The translations under genes were made by a program, and so were the position numbers. This document shows, one piece after another, positions 37,396-46,844 of a stretch of 64,000 bases of DNA. Under the pieces are notes generated by a model that saw only the letters and a program-made list of their open reading frames with translations, did not search any database and was not told the origin of the DNA. Source of the DNA: Mycolicibacterium litorale (GTDB lineage: Bacteria; Actinomycetota; Actinomycetes; Mycobacteriales; Mycobacteriaceae); contig CP019882.1 of assembly GCA_002007745.1 (NCBI GenBank), positions 248,001-312,000 on the forward strand. Direction: 5' to 3'. How positions within the stretch are numbered: position 1 is the stretch's first letter; each line of letters starts with the position of its first letter.

Positions 37396-39348
37396 ATGGC
37401 GACTCATCCCACCAATCCCTATGTGGGTAAACCCTTCACGTCCTCCGACGAGGACATCGCCGCGGCGCTCGAACAGGTCAGCATCCCCACTCTGCTGCTG
37501 TCGCTCGTGCACATCACCGGTGATCCCCGGTTCATCCGGGAGTTCCGGTGCAACGGCGTCTTCCTCAACGAAGTGCAGGGCTTCATGTCGGAGGAGGACA
37601 AGGCCAAGGCCCGCGCGGCGGCGCTGCCGGTCCTGATCGACTATCGCGACCGCGGTTGCCCGGGTCCGGTTCCGCTGAGCCAGGACCTCATCGCGGAGAT
37701 GCTCGACTGGGCGGCCTGCGAGCATGTCGACGACGAGTACCGGCCGATGGTGCTCGAGGAGATGGATCTCGACGGTGTGGACCCGCGCCGCCCCGAGGCG
37801 ATCGACCCCGCCGTGGGCGCCGACTTTCCCGTCGTCGTCATCGGCTGCGGCGAATCGGGTCTGCTGGCCGGAATCCGGCTCAAGCAGGCCAACATCGCGT
37901 TCACCATCATCGAGAAGAACGCCGGACCGGGCGGAACCTGGTGGGAGAACAGTTATCCCGGGGCGCGCGTCGACGTCGCCAACCACTTCTACTGCTACAG
38001 CTTCGAGCCGAGCAACAACTGGTCGCACTTCTTCGCCGAGCAGCCAGAACTTCGCGCCTACTTCGAATCGGTGCTGAACAAGCACCATGTGAACGACAAT
38101 GTGCGCTGGCAGACCGAGGTGGTTTCGGCGCAGTGGGACGACGACGACGCCACCTGGTCGGTGCGGGTCCGCACCGCTGACGGCGAGGAGTCCGTCATTC
38201 GGGCCCGCGCGGTGATCACCGCCGTCGGTCAGTTGAATCGGCCGTTCGTCCCCGACATCGAGGGTGCGGACAGTTTCACCGGGCCGGCCTTCCATTCGGC
38301 GGCCTGGGATCACTCGGTGGATCTGACCGGCAAGCGGGTGGCCCTGATCGGCGCGGGTGCCAGCGGTTTCCAGATCGCTCCCGCGATCGCCGACCGGGTG
38401 GCGCACCTGACGGTCTTCCAGCGCACCGCGCAGTGGATGTTCCCCAACCCGATGTACCACGACAGCGTGCCCGACGGGGTGCGCTGGGCGATGGATCACC
38501 TGCCCTACTACGGCCGTTGGTACCGCTTCCTGGTGATGTGGCCGGGGGCCGACAAGGGCTTGGAGGCCGCCCGAGCGGATCCCGGTTACGCCCATCCCGA
38601 TGACCCGAACTATGCGGTCAGCGAGATCAACGCGGTCGCGCGGCTGATGTTCACCGACTGGATCACCACCCAGGTCGGGGACGATCCGGAGCTGTTGAGC
38701 AAGGTGCTCCCGGACTATCCGGCCACCGGCAAGCGCACCTTGCAGGACAACGGAACCTGGCTGAGCACGCTGCGCCGCGAGGACGTCGAGCTGGTGCGCA
38801 CCCCGATCGACCGCATCACCGCACACGGGGTGGTCACCGCCGACGGCGTGACCCACGAGGCGGACGTCATCGTCTACGCGACCGGCTTCCGCGCCACCGA
38901 GGTGCTCTACCCGATGCGGATCACCGGCCGCGACGGTGTCGATCTGCGCACCGCCTGGGGCGAGCGGCCGGCCGGCTATCTCGGCATCACGGTGCCCGGC
39001 TTCCCGAACTTCTTCATGCTCTACGGCCCCGGCAACCACCTGGCGCACGGCGGCAGCCTGATCTTCAACTCCGAGCTGCAGATGCGCTACATCGACGCCT
39101 GCCTGGCCGAGCTGATCGCCAACGGCTGGGACGCGATCGAGCCGACACCGGAGGCCACCCGGGAATGGCACCGGCGCCACCAGGAAGAGATCGCCACGAT
39201 GGTGTGGGCCCACCCGTCGATCAAGCACTCCTACTTCAAGAATCCCGACGGCGAGATCCACACCGTCAGCCCGTGGCGACTGCCGGTGTACTGGAACGCG
39301 GTGCGCGAACCGGACTGGTCCGATTTCGTTGTGACGAAAGGGAAGTGA
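37396..39348 (+). CDS. Baeyer-Villiger monooxygenase (FAD, NADPH)
   Basis: A type I Baeyer-Villiger monooxygenase of 650 residues that inserts oxygen next to a ketone, yielding an ester or lactone. Two Rossmann motifs (VVVIGCGESG at about 146, VALIGAGASG at about 315) flank the family fingerprint FxGxxxHxxxWD at about 293-304. An N-terminal extension of about 140 residues resembles the 4-hydroxyacetophenone monooxygenase subgroup. ATG 37396 has GAGGA 9 bases upstream. It is followed after 10 bp by an alcohol dehydrogenase, and lipW is divergent, so alcohol to ketone to ester to acid is a plausible route. The substrate is unproved. Confidence 0.9.
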   Translation: MATHPTNPYVGKPFTSSDEDIAAALEQVSIPTLLLSLVHITGDPRFIREFRCNGVFLNEVQGFMSEEDKAKARAAALPVLIDYRDRGCPGPVPLSQDLIAEMLDWAACEHVDDEYRPMVLEEMDLDGVDPRRPEAIDPAVGADFPVVVIGCGESGLLAGIRLKQANIAFTIIEKNAGPGGTWWENSYPGARVDVANHFYCYSFEPSNNWSHFFAEQPELRAYFESVLNKHHVNDNVRWQTEVVSAQWDDDDATWSVRVRTADGEESVIRARAVITAVGQLNRPFVPDIEGADSFTGPAFHSAAWDHSVDLTGKRVALIGAGASGFQIAPAIADRVAHLTVFQRTAQWMFPNPMYHDSVPDGVRWAMDHLPYYGRWYRFLVMWPGADKGLEAARADPGYAHPDDPNYAVSEINAVARLMFTDWITTQVGDDPELLSKVLPDYPATGKRTLQDNGTWLSTLRREDVELVRTPIDRITAHGVVTADGVTHEADVIVYATGFRATEVLYPMRITGRDGVDLRTAWGERPAGYLGITVPGFPNFFMLYGPGNHLAHGGSLIFNSELQMRYIDACLAELIANGWDAIEPTPEATREWHRRHQEEIATMVWAHPSIKHSYFKNPDGEIHTVSPWRLPVYWNAVREPDWSDFVVTKGK

Positions 39349-39358
39349 GGACACTCCC

Positions 39359-40384
39359 ATGCGCGCGGTGCTCATTGACACGCCGGGAACGGTGCGGGTC
39401 GACGACTGGCCCGATCCGGTGCTGCCCGGTCCCGGCGGCGCCGTGGTGCAGGTGAGTGCGACCGCGATCTGCGGTTCTGACCTGCACTTCTACGAGGGTG
39501 ACTATCCGCTGTTCGCGCCGGTCTCGCTGGGGCACGAGGCGATCGGCACGGTTGTCGAGGCGGGTCCCGATGTCCGCACCGTCAAGGTGGGCGACCAGGT
39601 GCTGGTCTCCTCGGTGGCCGGCTGCGGAGCCTGCGCCGGATGCGCGACGAAAGACCCGATCCGGTGTGCCTCCGGCCCGCAGATCTTCGGCTCCGGGGTG
39701 CTGGGCGGCGCGCAGGCCGAACTGCTGGCCGTGCCGGCCGCCGACTTCCAGCTGTTGAAGATGCCCGCCGGCATCGACACCGAGCAGGCGTTGCTGCTCA
39801 CCGACAACCTCGCCACCGGCTGGGCGGCCGCCCAGCGGGCCGACATCCCCGTTGGTGGCACCGCGGTCGTCATCGGCCTGGGGGCGGTCGGTCTGTGCGC
39901 CTTGCGCAGCGCGTTGTTCCTCGGTGCGGCAACGGTATTCGCCGTCGATCCGGTCGCCGCGCGCCGCGAAAGGGCCGCTCGACTGGGTGGCACGCCCATC
40001 GCGGCCCCGGCGGCGCAGGCGGTGATGGAGGCCACCGGCGGGGTCGGTGCCGACGCGGTGATCGACGCGGTGGGCAACGACACCTCGCTGGACGACTCGT
40101 TGGCCACCGTGCGGGCCGGGGGCACGGTGTCAGTGGTCGGGGTGCACAACCTCAATCCCTACCCGTTCCCGGCGCTGACGGCCCTGTTGCGCAGCCTCAC
40201 GGTGCGGATGACGACGGCACCGGTCCAGCGCACCTGGCCGGAGCTCATCCCGCTGCTGCAGAACGGTCGACTCGACGTCGACGGCATCTTCACCACCACA
40301 CTTCCGCTGGCGCAGGCCGCCGCGGGCTACGCCGCGGTCGCCTCCCGTTCCGGCGAACACGTGAAAGTTCTGCTGACACCATGA
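39359..40384 (+). CDS. Zinc-dependent alcohol dehydrogenase
   Basis: A medium-chain dehydrogenase of 341 residues. Catalytic zinc ligands are suggested by CGSD at about residue 38 and LGHEAIG at about 59; the four-Cys structural zinc site is complete (CGACAGC then C). The Rossmann motif VIGLGAVGLCA is at about 170. It follows the Baeyer-Villiger monooxygenase in one operon and could make its ketone substrate from a secondary alcohol. GAGGACACTCCC precedes ATG 39359. Confidence 0.88.
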   Translation: MRAVLIDTPGTVRVDDWPDPVLPGPGGAVVQVSATAICGSDLHFYEGDYPLFAPVSLGHEAIGTVVEAGPDVRTVKVGDQVLVSSVAGCGACAGCATKDPIRCASGPQIFGSGVLGGAQAELLAVPAADFQLLKMPAGIDTEQALLLTDNLATGWAAAQRADIPVGGTAVVIGLGAVGLCALRSALFLGAATVFAVDPVAARRERAARLGGTPIAAPAAQAVMEATGGVGADAVIDAVGNDTSLDDSLATVRAGGTVSVVGVHNLNPYPFPALTALLRSLTVRMTTAPVQRTWPELIPLLQNGRLDVDGIFTTTLPLAQAAAGYAAVASRSGEHVKVLLTP

Positions 40385-40425
40385 ATTCCCGTTTCAGCAA
40401 CCGGTTTGCAGGGTAGGCTCGCGCC

Positions 40426-41649
40426 ATGACGGCCCGACCGGAAGTCCGGTACCCAGGTCCCACTATGTGGACCCGCGCTCGCTGGATGATGGAAGCGAGT
40501 CCCGCCGATTATCTGCTCGCCATGAGCGTTGCGTCCGCCCAGCTGCCGGTCATCGGCCGCCACCTCGAGCCGTTGGGGGGCGCCACCGCGATGACCGTGT
40601 GGGGCACCCGCCACCTGCCCGATTTCATCGGGGCGGCGGCGCGGTCCTGGCTGTCCCCCGGTGCTGGTGAGGTGCGCAAGACCCAGCGGGAAAGCACGAA
40701 TGCGGTATCCGAAGCGGCCCTGCGCGGTGTGGTGGAGCCGGAAGACCTGCAGATCGCATGGCCCGCGCCGGAGCGCACCCCACCGGTGTGGAAAGCGTTG
40801 GAGCACCGGCGGCATCTGCACCGGACCTCCGTCCGCTACGGTGACCACCCGGCCCAGCGCCTCGACGTGTGGCGGCGCGAGGATCTGCCCGCCGAACCCG
40901 CACCCGTGCTGCTGTTCGTGCCGGGCGGGGCATGGGTGCACGGCAGCCGCATCCTGCAGGGCTACGCGCTGATGTCGCACCTGGCCGAGATGGGCTGGGT
41001 GTGCCTGTCGATCGATTACCGCGTGGCGCCGCACCATCGGTGGCCACGACACATCCACGACGTGAAGGCCGCGATCGCCTGGGCCCGCGCCAATGTCGAC
41101 CGGTTCGGCGGCGATCGCGATTTCGTGGCGGTGGCCGGGGCCTCGGCCGGTGGCCATCTGGCTGCGCTGGCCGGCCTGACCATCGACGATGCCGAATACC
41201 AGGAGCATCTGCCGGAGGGGTCGGACACGTCGGTGGACGCCGTCATCGGGATCTACGGCCGCTACGACTGGGAAGACCGGTCCACCACCGAACGCGCCCG
41301 GTTCGTCGACTTCCTGGAACGGGTGGTGGTCAACAAGCGCCAGCACCGGCACGGCGAGGTGTTCCGCAAGGCCTCGCCGATCGCCCGGATCCATCCCAAG
41401 GCGCCGCCGTTCCTGGTTGTGCACGGCTCCGGTGACAGCGTGATCCCGGTCGAGCAGGCCCGCAGTTTCGTCGAGCGGTTGAGTTCGACGTCCCAGTCTC
41501 CGGTCAGCTACATCGAATTGCCCGGTGCCGGACACGGTTTCGACATGATGGACGGTGCCCGCACCGGCTCGGTCGCCACCGCGATCGGTCTGTTCCTCAA
41601 TCAGATCCGCCGCGACCGCAGCCTGATGTCCGCCAAAGAGGTCATCTGA
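40426..41649 (+). CDS. lipC: Esterase/lipase LipC-like
   Basis: A carboxylesterase-type alpha/beta-hydrolase of 407 residues. A long N-terminal region (to about 130) precedes the hydrolase fold. Oxyanion motif FVPGGAWVHGS is at about 164, nucleophile motif GASAGGHLAAL at about 238, Asp in HGSGDSVIP and His in GAGHGFDM. It corresponds to Rv0220 by order. It starts 41 bp after the alcohol dehydrogenase and is followed by a WS/DGAT gene. A paralogue (lipO-like) lies nearby on the other strand. Confidence 0.86.
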   Translation: MTARPEVRYPGPTMWTRARWMMEASPADYLLAMSVASAQLPVIGRHLEPLGGATAMTVWGTRHLPDFIGAAARSWLSPGAGEVRKTQRESTNAVSEAALRGVVEPEDLQIAWPAPERTPPVWKALEHRRHLHRTSVRYGDHPAQRLDVWRREDLPAEPAPVLLFVPGGAWVHGSRILQGYALMSHLAEMGWVCLSIDYRVAPHHRWPRHIHDVKAAIAWARANVDRFGGDRDFVAVAGASAGGHLAALAGLTIDDAEYQEHLPEGSDTSVDAVIGIYGRYDWEDRSTTERARFVDFLERVVVNKRQHRHGEVFRKASPIARIHPKAPPFLVVHGSGDSVIPVEQARSFVERLSSTSQSPVSYIELPGAGHGFDMMDGARTGSVATAIGLFLNQIRRDRSLMSAKEVI

Positions 41650-41707
41650 GGCCTCCCCGGTTGTATGGTCCCGGCAGGGAGGTGCGGCGGGTGATGAGGG
41701 TTCATCG

Positions 41708-43135
41708 GTGAAGAGACTCAGTGGCTGGGATGCGGTGCTGCTGTACAGCGAGGCACCCAATGTGCACATGCACACCCTCAAGGTGGCGGTGATCGAACTG
41801 GAGGACCTCGGCGGCCGCACTTTCGGGGTCGAGGAGTTTCGCCAGGTGATCCGGGGCCGGCTCTACAAGCTGGACCCGTTCCGCTACCAGCTGGTCAACA
41901 TCCCGTTCCAGTTCCACCACCCGATGTGGCGGGAGAACTGCGACGTCGACCTGGACTACCACATCAGGCCCTGGCGGTTGCCCGAGCCGGGGGGCCGGCG
42001 CGAGCTCGACGAGGCCATCGGCCAGATCGCCAGCACACCGCTGGATCGCAGTCGCCCGCTGTGGGAGATGTACTTCATCGAAGGGCTGGCCAACGGCCGG
42101 ATCGCGGTGGTCGGAAAGATCCATCACGCGCTGGCCGACGGTATCGCGTCGGGCAATCTGATGGCCCGTGGCATGGATCTGCAGAGCGGACCGGACCCGG
42201 ATCAGGACTTCCGAACCGATCCGGCTCCGACCCGCGCCGAGTTGGTGCAGACGGCGTTCGTCGACCACCTGCGCCAGATCGCGCGGGTGCCCGGCGTGAT
42301 GAAGTACACCGCGGACGGGCTGCGCCGGGTACGCCGCAGCTCGCGCAAGCTGTCACCCGAGCTGACTATGCCGTTCACGCCGCCGCCGAGTTTCCTCAAC
42401 CACATGCTCACGCCCGAGAGGCGTTTCGCCACAGCGACATTGGCGCTCGCCGATGTGAAGCAGACCAGCAAGCACCTCGGTGTGACGATCAACGACCTGG
42501 TGATGGCGATCGCGGCGGGTGCGCTGCGCACGCTGCTGCTGCGCTACGACGGTGCCGCCGATCACCCCCTCCTGGCGTCGGTGCCGGTGAGCTTCAACTT
42601 CGACCCCGACCGGGTGTCGGGAAACTACTTCACCGGCATGATGGTCGCCCTGCCGGTGGAGGTGGCCGACCCGCTGGAACGGGTCCGGCAGACCCACGAG
42701 GCTGCGGTGACGGCCAAGGAGGGCCACCAGCTGGTCGGGCCGGAGCTGGTCAGCCGGTGGTCGGCGTACCTGCCGCCGGCGCCGGCGCAGGCGTTGTTCC
42801 GGCGGCTGTCGACCAAAGACGGCCAGAACAAGGTGCTCAACCTGCCGATCTCCAATGTGCCGGGTCCTCGCGAGCCAGGACGGGTGGGCGGCGCGCTGGT
42901 CACCGAGATCTACTCGGTGGGACCGCTGACCACCGGCAGCGGGATGAACATCACCGTGTGGAGTTATGTCGACCAGCTCAACATCTCGGTACTGACCGAC
43001 GGCGCCACCCTGCAGGATCCGCACGAGGCGACCGAGGCTATGCTGCAGGCGTTCCGTGAGATCCGTTCGGCGGCAGGACTTTCCGCCGAGTTGACCGTCG
43101 TGGAGACGGCCATGGCGCAGGCCACCGGGGTCTAG
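41708..43135 (+). CDS. Wax ester synthase / diacylglycerol acyltransferase
   Basis: A 475-residue WS/DGAT acyltransferase joining an acyl-CoA to diacylglycerol or a fatty alcohol for storage lipid. The catalytic HHALADG motif is at about residue 138, and the C-terminal domain has LPISNVPGPREP. The start is GTG 41708. It could be the Rv0221 or the Rv1425 equivalent, because its left neighbour resembles Rv0220 and its right neighbours resemble Rv1426c-Rv1428c. It is convergent with the lipO-like gene, 12 bp apart. Confidence 0.9.
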   Translation: MKRLSGWDAVLLYSEAPNVHMHTLKVAVIELEDLGGRTFGVEEFRQVIRGRLYKLDPFRYQLVNIPFQFHHPMWRENCDVDLDYHIRPWRLPEPGGRRELDEAIGQIASTPLDRSRPLWEMYFIEGLANGRIAVVGKIHHALADGIASGNLMARGMDLQSGPDPDQDFRTDPAPTRAELVQTAFVDHLRQIARVPGVMKYTADGLRRVRRSSRKLSPELTMPFTPPPSFLNHMLTPERRFATATLALADVKQTSKHLGVTINDLVMAIAAGALRTLLLRYDGAADHPLLASVPVSFNFDPDRVSGNYFTGMMVALPVEVADPLERVRQTHEAAVTAKEGHQLVGPELVSRWSAYLPPAPAQALFRRLSTKDGQNKVLNLPISNVPGPREPGRVGGALVTEIYSVGPLTTGSGMNITVWSYVDQLNISVLTDGATLQDPHEATEAMLQAFREIRSAAGLSAELTVVETAMAQATGV

Positions 43136-43147
43136 GCCGATTCGGCT

Positions 43148-44434
43148 CTAGCCGTCGTGCTCCTTGGGCATCCGGCTGGCGTACACCCAGGACAGGAACT
43201 GGCCGACGGCCTCGGCCGAGTTGTGTGCCCGCGGTGAGGAGAAGATGTCGAAAGCGTGTTGCGCGCCCGGCAATTCCGCGTACAGGACCGGCGACTGCGA
43301 TACCTTGCGCATCTCGGCGACGAAATCGCGGGCCTCACCGACCGGGATCAGCGAGTCGTTCGCGCCGTGCAGGATGAAGAACGGCGGGGCGTCGGCGCGC
43401 AACCGCCGGATCGGGGAGGCGTCGGTGTAGATGTCCCGGAACCGGCTGAACTGCCGCTTGACGACCAGACGCTCCAGATATCCGATGAACTCGCGCCGAC
43501 CGTTGCCGTGCGTGGTGTACCAGTCGTAGCGGCCGTATACCGGTACCGCGGCCACCACCGAGGTGTCGGCGTCAGGGAAGCCGGGCTGGTACTCGGGATC
43601 ACCCGCGGTGAGCGCGGCCAGTGCCGCCAGATGGCCGCCGGCTGACCCGCCGGTGATGGCCACGAAGTCCGGGTCGCCGCCGTAGTCGGCGATGTTCTCC
43701 TTCACCCACTTCAGCGCGCGTTTGACGTCGACGATGTGGTCCGGCCAGGTGTGGGCGGGGCTGACCCGATAGTTCATCGCGACGCAGATCCAGCCGCGGT
43801 CAGCGAGGTGACTCATCAGCGGATACGCCTGCGGGCGCCGCCAGCCCAGGGCCCAGGCTCCGCCCGGCACCTCGAGCAGAACCGGGGCCTTTCCGTTGCG
43901 GGGCAGGTCCCGTCGGCGCCACACGTCGGCCAGATTCGCCCTGCCGTGCGGGCCGTAGGTGATGATGTTGGTCTTCTCCACGTAGCGACGGCGCGACCAG
44001 GTGGTCCGCCACGCCGTCGGGCGCCCGGACGGTGACGGCGTGCTCGGCAGGGTATCGAGCACGTCGGCGAAATCCTCGCCCAGACCCTCCACCAGTGCGG
44101 CGCGCAACACCGGCCGCGGGGTGGTGACGCTGCGACGCTGGATCGCCCCGAGGATCACCCAGGACACCGCCGTCAACGCCAGGGCCGCCGACCCGCGCCG
44201 GCCGCGGAAGTCGCCGCGCAGGCCCCTGCGTACGGCGTCCAGCACCGATGCCGCCAGGTAGAACAGTGGCACCTCCGATGTCGGCCAGCCCACCCAGAAC
44301 ACCGCGAGTGTCTTATACCCTTTGCGGCCTAGCGGCCGAAAACCGTTGGCCGCGTTGGCAACTTCGACGACCGCGCGCGCCAGGGGGCGCGGCCGCCGCA
44401 GTTCAGCCCTCAGCCGTGCGAGCGATGAGTTCAT
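43148..44434 (-). CDS. lipO: Membrane-linked esterase LipO-like
   Basis: An alpha/beta-hydrolase of 428 residues. One or two hydrophobic segments occur in the first 110 residues, followed by the esterase domain with LEVPGGAWALG, nucleophile motif GGSAGGHLAAL, Asp in HGANDSLIP and His in GAQHAFD. ATG 44434 lies 32 bp inside the fadD12 3' end. The order acyltransferase, fadD12, lipO on one strand matches Rv1428c-Rv1426c. It probably releases fatty or sterol-ester acyl chains for FadD12 (inference). Confidence 0.85.
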   Translation of the reverse strand: MNSSLARLRAELRRPRPLARAVVEVANAANGFRPLGRKGYKTLAVFWVGWPTSEVPLFYLAASVLDAVRRGLRGDFRGRRGSAALALTAVSWVILGAIQRRSVTTPRPVLRAALVEGLGEDFADVLDTLPSTPSPSGRPTAWRTTWSRRRYVEKTNIITYGPHGRANLADVWRRRDLPRNGKAPVLLEVPGGAWALGWRRPQAYPLMSHLADRGWICVAMNYRVSPAHTWPDHIVDVKRALKWVKENIADYGGDPDFVAITGGSAGGHLAALAALTAGDPEYQPGFPDADTSVVAAVPVYGRYDWYTTHGNGRREFIGYLERLVVKRQFSRFRDIYTDASPIRRLRADAPPFFILHGANDSLIPVGEARDFVAEMRKVSQSPVLYAELPGAQHAFDIFSSPRAHNSAEAVGQFLSWVYASRMPKEHDG

Positions 44435-46028
44435 TACGCAGGATCTTGCCAGTGCTGCCACGCGGTAGTTCGCGCAGGATGGTGATCGCGCGCGGCACCT
44501 TGTAATTCGCCAGGTTCTCCCGCACGTGCGCCTTGAGGTCATCGCCGGATGTGCTCGATCCGTCGGCCAGCACCACGAACGCGACCAGTCGCTGGCCGTA
44601 CTGTTCGTCGTCGACGCCCAGGACGGTGGCCTCAGCCACCTGCGGGTGGCTGGTCAGCGTCTTCTCCACCTCGATCGGGTAGACGTTCTCGCCGCCGGAG
44701 ACGATCATCTCGTCGTCGCGGCCGACGACGAACAACCGGCCCGCCTCGTCCAGACGGCCGATATCGCCCGAGGACATGAAACCGTCGTGGAAGTCCTTCG
44801 TGGTGCCGGAGGTGTACCCGTCGAACTGGGTGGAGTTCTTGACGAAGATGCGCCCGACCTCCCCGGTGGGCACCTCGCTGAAATCCTCGTCGTAGATCCG
44901 GATCTCGGTGCCGACAGCCGGCCTGCCCGCGGTGTCCGGTGCGGCCCGCAGATCGGCCGGCGTCGCGGTGGCGATCATCCCGGCCTCGGTCGCGTTGTAG
45001 TTGTTGTAGATGACGTCACCGAACTCGTCCATGAACGAGGTGACCACATCCGGCCGCATCCGGGACCCCGAGCACGCCGCGAACCGCAGCGAGCGGCCGC
45101 TGTAGCGATGCCGCACCTCGTCGGGAAGCTCCATGATCCGGTCGAACATCACCGGCACCACACACAATCCGGTGGCCTGGTACTTGTCGACCAGCGCCAG
45201 CGTCGCCTCCGGGTCGAACTTGCGGCGGGTCACCACCGTGCACGCCATCGCCGAGGCGAACACCAGCTGGGAGAAACCCCAGGCGTGGAACATCGGGGCG
45301 ACGACCACCGTGGTCTCACCCACCCGCCACGGAGTACGGCGCAGGATGGCGATCAGGTTGCTCGCGCCGCCGCCGGAATGCTTGGCGCCCTTGGGTGTTC
45401 CGGTGGTACCCGACGTCAGCAGGATCAATCGGCTGGTGCGCTCGGTGCGCCCGGCCCGCTGTCCGGCGTGGGCGGCGATGAGCTTGTCCAACGTCTGCCC
45501 GTCGGTGTCATGGTCGGTCCAGGCCAGGATGCGAGTGGCCTGCGGCCGGTCGGCCAGCGCCCGGTCCACCGAGGCGGTGAACTCCTCGTCGTAGATGACG
45601 ACGTCGGCGTCCTCCCGGTTGACCACGTCGGCCAGGGCGGGGCCGGCGAACGAGGTGTTCAGCAGCAGCACGTCGGCGCCGATGCGCGTGGCGGCGATCA
45701 GCGCCTCGACGAACCCGCGGTGATTGCGGGCCATGATGCCGACCACTTCGGGTGTGCCGCCCGGCAGCTGCTGCAATGCCGCCGCCAGGGCATGCGCGCG
45801 CTCGTCGAGCTCACGCCAGGTCAGTGTGCCGAGTTCGTCGATCAGCCCGGGGCTGTCGGGGCGGCGCGCGGCGGCAGTGGCGAAGCCGGTGGCGATCGAC
45901 AGTCCTTCGGCGCGGGCGGCCGCCACCATCGCCACCGTCCGGTCCGGGCGCATCGGGGTCAGGAAGCCGGCCTTGGCCAGCGTGAGGACCGCGTCGCCGA
46001 CCGACGTCAACCGGGACAGCAGGTCCAT
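44403..46028 (-). CDS. fadD12: Long-chain acyl-CoA synthetase FadD12-like
   Basis: An ANL-superfamily acid-CoA ligase of 541 residues. The AMP-binding loop ILLTSGTTGTPKGAKH is at about 202-217, the NNYNATEAG acceptor region at about 335, GDIGRLDEAGRLFVVGRDDE at about 438 and the catalytic Lys in GSTGKILRNEL. The start ATG 46028 overlaps the acyltransferase stop as TGATG, and lipO overlaps its 3' end. A KstR-type operator lies upstream of the operon. Confidence 0.9.
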   Translation of the reverse strand: MDLLSRLTSVGDAVLTLAKAGFLTPMRPDRTVAMVAAARAEGLSIATGFATAAARRPDSPGLIDELGTLTWRELDERAHALAAALQQLPGGTPEVVGIMARNHRGFVEALIAATRIGADVLLLNTSFAGPALADVVNREDADVVIYDEEFTASVDRALADRPQATRILAWTDHDTDGQTLDKLIAAHAGQRAGRTERTSRLILLTSGTTGTPKGAKHSGGGASNLIAILRRTPWRVGETTVVVAPMFHAWGFSQLVFASAMACTVVTRRKFDPEATLALVDKYQATGLCVVPVMFDRIMELPDEVRHRYSGRSLRFAACSGSRMRPDVVTSFMDEFGDVIYNNYNATEAGMIATATPADLRAAPDTAGRPAVGTEIRIYDEDFSEVPTGEVGRIFVKNSTQFDGYTSGTTKDFHDGFMSSGDIGRLDEAGRLFVVGRDDEMIVSGGENVYPIEVEKTLTSHPQVAEATVLGVDDEQYGQRLVAFVVLADGSSTSGDDLKAHVRENLANYKVPRAITILRELPRGSTGKILRNELIARTAEG

Positions 46029-46828
46029 CAGCCGATCACCGGCAGGCGACGTTCGGCGGCCAGTTCGTCCAGGGCGCGTTGCATCACGCCGCGGACGTAG
46101 GCGTCGACGGCGTGGATGTCGGGATCTTCGCCGAACTGTTCGGTGATGTGGATCGGCTCGAGCACCCGCATGACGATCTTGGTGGGCAGCGGGACGTTCA
46201 GCGGAACGACGGCGCTGAGCCCGAACGGGAAGCCGAACGAGATGGGCAGGATCTTGGCCCGCAGCAGTTTGTCCAGCCGCAGCAGCTTGGCCAGGCCGGT
46301 GCCGCGGGACAGATAGAGCTGGCTTTCCTGGCCGCCGATGGCGACCGTCGGCACGATCGGCACCCCGGCGTTGATGGCGGCGCGCACATAGCCGGTGCGG
46401 CCGTCGAAGTCGATGGTGTTCTCGGCGAACGTGGGCCGGTAGACGTCATAGTCCCCGCCGGGGAAGACCACCACCACGCCGCCGGAGCGCAGCGCCTCGT
46501 CGGCGTTCTCGTGGTTGGCGCGGATGAATCCGTTGCGGATGAAGAAGTCGGCTGTCGGGCCGGTCAACACCAGATCGTGGCTCAGCGTGTACACCGGGCG
46601 GTCATAGCCGAAATGGTCGTAGAAGCCCAGTGCGAACACCGGCACGTCCATCGGGAACAGGCCACCGGAGTGATTGGACACCACCAGGGCGCCGCCGGCC
46701 GGGAACGTCTCCAGCCCGCGTACCTCGCTGCGGTGGTAGAGCCTCAGGAACGGGCGCAGCACACCCATCGTCCGTTCCACCAGGCCCGGGTCCCATTTCG
46801 CCGTCTCGGTCACCTCGGATGCGCTCAC
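46028..46828 (-). CDS. PlsC-type acyltransferase, Rv1428c-like
   Basis: A lysophospholipid-acyltransferase family protein of 266 residues, probably peripheral to the membrane. The block I motif reads NHSGGLFPMD with His53 and Asp61, a wider spacing than the classic HX4D. Block III appears as VVFPGGDYDVYRP and block IV as VPIVPTVAIGG. The start GTG 46828 has AGGGGGC upstream. First gene of the acyltransferase-fadD12-lipO operon, downstream of a KstR-type site. The acceptor is unknown. Confidence 0.84.
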   Translation of the reverse strand: MSASEVTETAKWDPGLVERTMGVLRPFLRLYHRSEVRGLETFPAGGALVVSNHSGGLFPMDVPVFALGFYDHFGYDRPVYTLSHDLVLTGPTADFFIRNGFIRANHENADEALRSGGVVVVFPGGDYDVYRPTFAENTIDFDGRTGYVRAAINAGVPIVPTVAIGGQESQLYLSRGTGLAKLLRLDKLLRAKILPISFGFPFGLSAVVPLNVPLPTKIVMRVLEPIHITEQFGEDPDIHAVDAYVRGVMQRALDELAAERRLPVIG

Positions 46829-46844
46829 ACAGCCCCCTGTGGAT

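Noticed and set aside
37162..39381. Open frame of over 700 codons antisense to the Baeyer-Villiger monooxygenase gene
   Set aside because: A typical high-GC antisense shadow: Arg/Pro/Val-rich, no domain, and the plus-strand gene has clear motifs.
40399..40406. AAC-CG-GTT before lipC as a KstR site
   Set aside because: The outer T and A of the consensus are missing, so it is a weak match.
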